Shown here piece by piece: positions 60,603 through 64,000 of a DNA stretch of 64,000 bases. Both the position numbers and the translations under genes were made by a program. Source of the stretch: Spongilla lacustris (lineage: Eukaryota > Porifera > Demospongiae > Spongillida > Spongillidae); assembly GCA_949361645.1 (NCBI GenBank), contig OX442416.1, positions 20,099,530 to 20,163,529 on the forward strand, in the 5' to 3' direction. The stretch's first letter is position 1. Every line of letters starts with the position of its first letter. The notes under the pieces are model-generated. The model made no database searches and was not told where the DNA came from. It saw only the letters and a list, made by a program, of their open reading frames with translations.

Positions 60603-63600
60603 GGAACAGCCCCTCCTTCCCTCCTCCCTCCCGCCCTCCTCCCTCCCGCCCTCCCTCCCTCCTTCCCTCCCCCTCCTTCCCTCCCCCTCCTTCCTTTCCC
60701 CTCCTTCCCTCCCCCTCCTTCCCTCCCCCTCCTTCCCTCCCCCTCCTTCCCTCCCCCTCCTTCTCTCCCCCTCCTTCCCTCCCCCTCCTTCCCTCCTTCC
60801 TCTCTCCCTCCCTCCTCCCTCCCTCCCTCCCCCTCATTCCCTCCTCCCTCCCCTCCTTCCCTCCTCCCTCCCCTCCTTCCCTCCTCCCTCCCCTCCTTCC
60901 CTCATTCCCTCTCTTCCTCCCTCCTTCCCTCCTCTCTCTCTCCCTCCCTCCTCCCTCCCTCCCTCCCCCTCCTTCCCTCATCCCTCCTTCCCTCCCCCTC
61001 CTTCCCTCCCCCTCCTTCCCTCCCCCTCCTTCCCTCCCCCTCTCTCCCTCCCTCCTCCCTCTCTCCCTCCCTCCCTCCTACCTCCCTCCCCCTCCTCCCT
61101 CTCTCCCTCCCTCCTTCCCTCCCTCCCCCTCCTTCCCTCCTCCTTCTCTCCCTCCCTCTCCCTCACACTCCATCTGTCTGTGTGTGTGTGTGTTTGTGAT
61201 GCTACCGGTAAATATACATATTGTGGATATGCTTAGATGTGTTTGGATCCTCCTTCACTCCCCCTCTCTCCCTCCCTCCTCCCTCCCTCCCTCCCTCCCC
61301 CTCATTCTCTCTCCCCCCCTCCCTCCCTCCGCCTCCTTCCCTCCTCCCTCTCTCCCTCCTCCCTCTCTCCCTCCCTCCTCTCTCCCTCCCTCCTCCCTCC
61401 CTCCCCCTCCTTCCCTCATCCCTCTTTCCTCCCCTCCTTCCCTCCCCCTCTCTCCCTCCCTCCTCTTTCTCTCCCTCCCTCCATCCTACCTCCCTCCCCC
61501 TCCTTCCCTCCTCCCTCTTACCCTCTGTCCCTCCTCCCTCCTTCCCCCTCCTTCCCTCCTCCCTCTCCCCCTTCCTCTCCCTCACACTCCATCTGTCAGT
61601 GTGTGTGTGTGTTTGTGATGCTACCAGTAAATATACATATTGTGGATATGCTTAGATGTGTGTTAATATTGTTTGGATCCTCCTTCACTCCCCCTCTCTC
61701 CCTCCCTCCCTCCCTCCCTCCCTCCCCCTCCTTCCCTCTCTTCCTCCCTCCCTCCCTCCCCCTCCTTCCCTCCTCCCTCTCTCCCTCCCTCCCCCACCTT
61801 CCCTCTCTTCCTCCCTCCCTCCTTCCCTCCTCCCTCTCTCCCTCCCTCCCCCTCCTTCCCTCTCTTCCTCCCTCCCTCCCCCTCCTTCCCTCCTCCCTCC
61901 CTCCCCCTCCTTCCCTCATCCCTCTTTCCCTCCCCCTTCCCTCCACCTCCTTCCCCCTATCTCCCTCCCTCCTCCCTCTCTCCCTCCCTCCCTCCCTCCC
62001 TCCCTCCCTCCCCCTCCTTCCCTCCTCCCTCTCTCCGTCCCTCTCCCTCACACTCCATCTGTCTGTGTGTGTGTGTTTGTGATGCTACCAGTAAATATGC
62101 ATATTGTGTATATGCTTAGATGTGTGTTAATATTGTTTGGATCCTCTTTCACTCCCCCTCTCTCCCTCCCTCCTCCCCCCCCCTCATTCCCTCTTTTCCT
62201 CCCTCCTTCCCTCCTCCCTCTCTCCCTCCCTCTTCCCTCCCTCCCTCCCCCTCCTTCCCTCATCCCTCTTTCCCTCCTCCTCCTTCCCTCCCCCTCTCTC
62301 CTCCCTCCCTCCCTCCTACCTCCCTCCCCCTCCTCCCTCTCTCCCTCCCCCCTCATCCCTCTCTCCTTCCCCCTCCTCCCTCTCTCCCTCCCCCTCCTCC
62401 CTCTCTCCCTCCCCCTCCTCCCTCTCTCCCTCCCCCTCCTCCCTCTCTCCCTCCCCCTCCTCCCTCTCTCCCTCTCTCCTCTTCCTTCCCTCCTCCCTCT
62501 CTCCCTCCCCCTCCTCCCTCTCTCCCTCCCCCTCCTCCCTCTCTCCCTCCCCCTCCTCTCTCCCTCCCTCCCTCCTCTTCCTTCCCTCCTCCCTCTCTCC
62601 GTCCCTCTCCCTCACACTCCATCTGTCTGTGTGTGTGTGTGTGTGTTTGTGATGCTACCAGTAAATATACATATTGTGGATATGCTTAGATGTGTGTTAA
62701 TATTGTTTGGATCCTCCTTCACTCCCCCTCTCTCCCTCCCTCCTCCTCCCTCCCCCTCATTCCCTCTTTCTCTCTCCCTCCCTCCCCCTCCTTCCCTCCT
62801 CCCTCTCTCCCTCCCTCCTCCCTCCCTCCCCCTCCTTCCCTCATCCCTCTTTCCTCCCCTCCTTCCCTCCCCCTCTCTCCCTCCCTCCTCTTTCTCTCCC
62901 TCCCTCCCTCCTACCTCCCTCCCCCTCCTTCCCTCCTCCCTCTTACCCTCCGTCCCTCCTCCCTCCCTCCCCCTCCTTCCCTCCTCCCTCTCCCCCTTCC
63001 TCTCCCTCACACTCCATCTGTCGGTGTGTGTGTGTGTGTGTTTGTGATGCTACCAGTAAATATACATATTGTGGATATGCTTAGATGTGTGTTAATATTG
63101 TTTGGATCCTCCTTCACTCCCTCTCTCTCCCTCCCTCCCTCCCTCCCTCCCTCCCTCCCTCCCTCCCTCCCTCCCTCCCTCCCTCCCTCCCTCCCTCCCT
63201 CCCTCCCTCCCCCTCATTCCCTCTCTTCCTCCCTCCCTCCCCCTCCTTCCCTCCTCCCTCTCTCCCTCCCTCCTCCCTCCCTCCCTCTCCCTCCTTCCCT
63301 CATCCCTCTTTCCCTCCTCCATCCCTCCCCCTATCTCCCTCCCTCCTCCCTCTCTCCCTCCCTCCTACCTCCCTCTCTCCCTCCCTCCCTCCCTCCCTCC
63401 CTCCCCCTCCTTCCCTCCTCCCTCCTACCTCCCTCTCTCCCTCCCTCCCTCCCTCCCTCCCTCCCTCCCCCTCCTTCCCTCCTCCCTCCTTCCCTCCTCC
63501 CTCTCTCCGTCCCTTTCCCTCACACTCCATCTGTCTGTGTGTGTGTGTTTGGGATGCTACCAGTAAATATGCATATTGTGGATATGCTTAGATGTGTGTT

Positions 63601-64000
63601 AATATTGTTTGGATCCTCCTTCACTCCCCCTCTCTCCCTCCCTCCTCCCCCCCTCATTCCCTCTCTTCCTCCCTCCTTCCCTCCTCTCTCTCTCCCTCCC
63701 TCCTCCCTCCCTCCCTCCCCCTCCTTCCCTCATCCCTCTTTCCCTCCCCCTCCTTCCCTCCCCCTCCTTCCCTCCCCCTCCTTCCCTCCCCCTCCTTCCC
63801 TCCCCCTCTCTCCCTCCCTCCTCCCTCTCTCCCTCCCTCCTTCCCTCCCTCCCCCTCCTTCCCTCCTCCTTCTCTCCCTCCCTCTCCCTCACACTCCATC
63901 TGTCTGTGTGTGTGTGTGTTTGTGATGCTACCGGTAAATATACATATTGTGGATATGCTTAGATGTGTGTTAATATTGTTTGGATCCTCTTTCACTCTCC
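60603..64000 (+). repeat. Polypyrimidine (C/T) higher-order repeat, at least 3.4 kb
   Basis: CCCTCC, CTCCTTCC and CCCCCTCC blocks form an almost pure C/T strand. Every 370-560 bp they are interrupted by a conserved spacer of about 110-120 bp: TCACACTCCATCTGTCTG, a (GT)n, TTTGTGATGCTACC, AAATATACATATTGTGGATA and GTTTGGATCCTCCTTCACTC. Spacers begin at about 61,159, 61,578, 62,042, 62,602, 63,003, 63,510 and 63,882. All long serine/proline or arginine/glycine/glutamate frames here are repeat artefacts. The array runs off the window. Confidence 0.9.

Noticed and set aside
60559..63995. Very long serine/proline-rich plus frames (up to 463 codons) and arginine/glycine/glutamate-rich minus frames
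   Set aside because: Pure consequence of the C/T repeat. The GT and spacer parts read through in all frames, and there is no start context or splice structure.

Overview
The window reads as nuclear DNA of an invertebrate animal. The evidence is interrupted reading frames with GT..AG junctions, animal-type DNA transposons (piggyBac, CACTA-like and Chapaev-like elements, a KIAA1958/Crypton-type fragment, a DDE_Tnp_4 fragment), a non-LTR retrotransposon with a restriction-like endonuclease, many palindromic MITEs, and (GT)n, (ATT)n and poly-G/C microsatellites. A sponge or another early-branching marine invertebrate fits best, but this is inferred from the repeat and gene mix and not proven. No bacterial operon, rRNA, tRNA or CRISPR array was recognised.

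Layout. 0-5 kb: one 33-codon ankyrin-type exon (minus strand), a structurally complete piggyBac element with TTAA target duplications and a decayed transposase, then palindromic MITEs. 5.1-28.2 kb: a cluster of foldback (giant hairpin) elements whose ends read GGGACAG..CTGTCCC. E1 (5,124-16,150) is an 11 kb inverted repeat with arms of a 48-bp satellite. E3 and E4 (16,167-17,849) are bare 0.8 kb hairpins of the same family. E2 (18,793-27,681) is an 8.9 kb hairpin with a different satellite-like interior, later interrupted by other insertions. 28.4-37.2 kb: decayed transposon-associated coding remnants and four fragments of a REL-type non-LTR retrotransposon, three of their junctions being (ATT)n tracts. 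38.0-39.9 kb: a 1.9 kb Chapaev-like element bounded by TGTA. 42-44 kb: a MITE, a solo foldback arm and CA-rich DNA.

44.6-59.5 kb holds the only substantial gene pair. On the minus strand is a decayed multi-exon gene of a repetitive invertebrate family. Divergently on the plus strand is a P-loop NTPase gene (46,922-59,452) resembling Crinkler/RHS-type NTPases. Its two coding exons are split by a 275-bp MITE with a CCCGGT duplication and by a 5.7 kb CACTA-like element with a TTA duplication. Its intron carries a third foldback hairpin (E5), itself split by a second TACA-targeted Chapaev-like element. Both exon insertions lie between frame-matched coding halves, and a 4-bp duplication breaks the frame just before the P-loop, so the gene looks recently lost.

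60-64 kb: a 44-60 bp tandem repeat followed by at least 3.4 kb of almost pure polypyrimidine organised as a higher-order repeat with seven copies of a conserved spacer, running off the window end.

The most novel structure is the modular foldback family: identical outer arms used as bare 0.8 kb hairpins or as the ends of 9-11 kb palindromes stuffed with mirrored satellite arrays.
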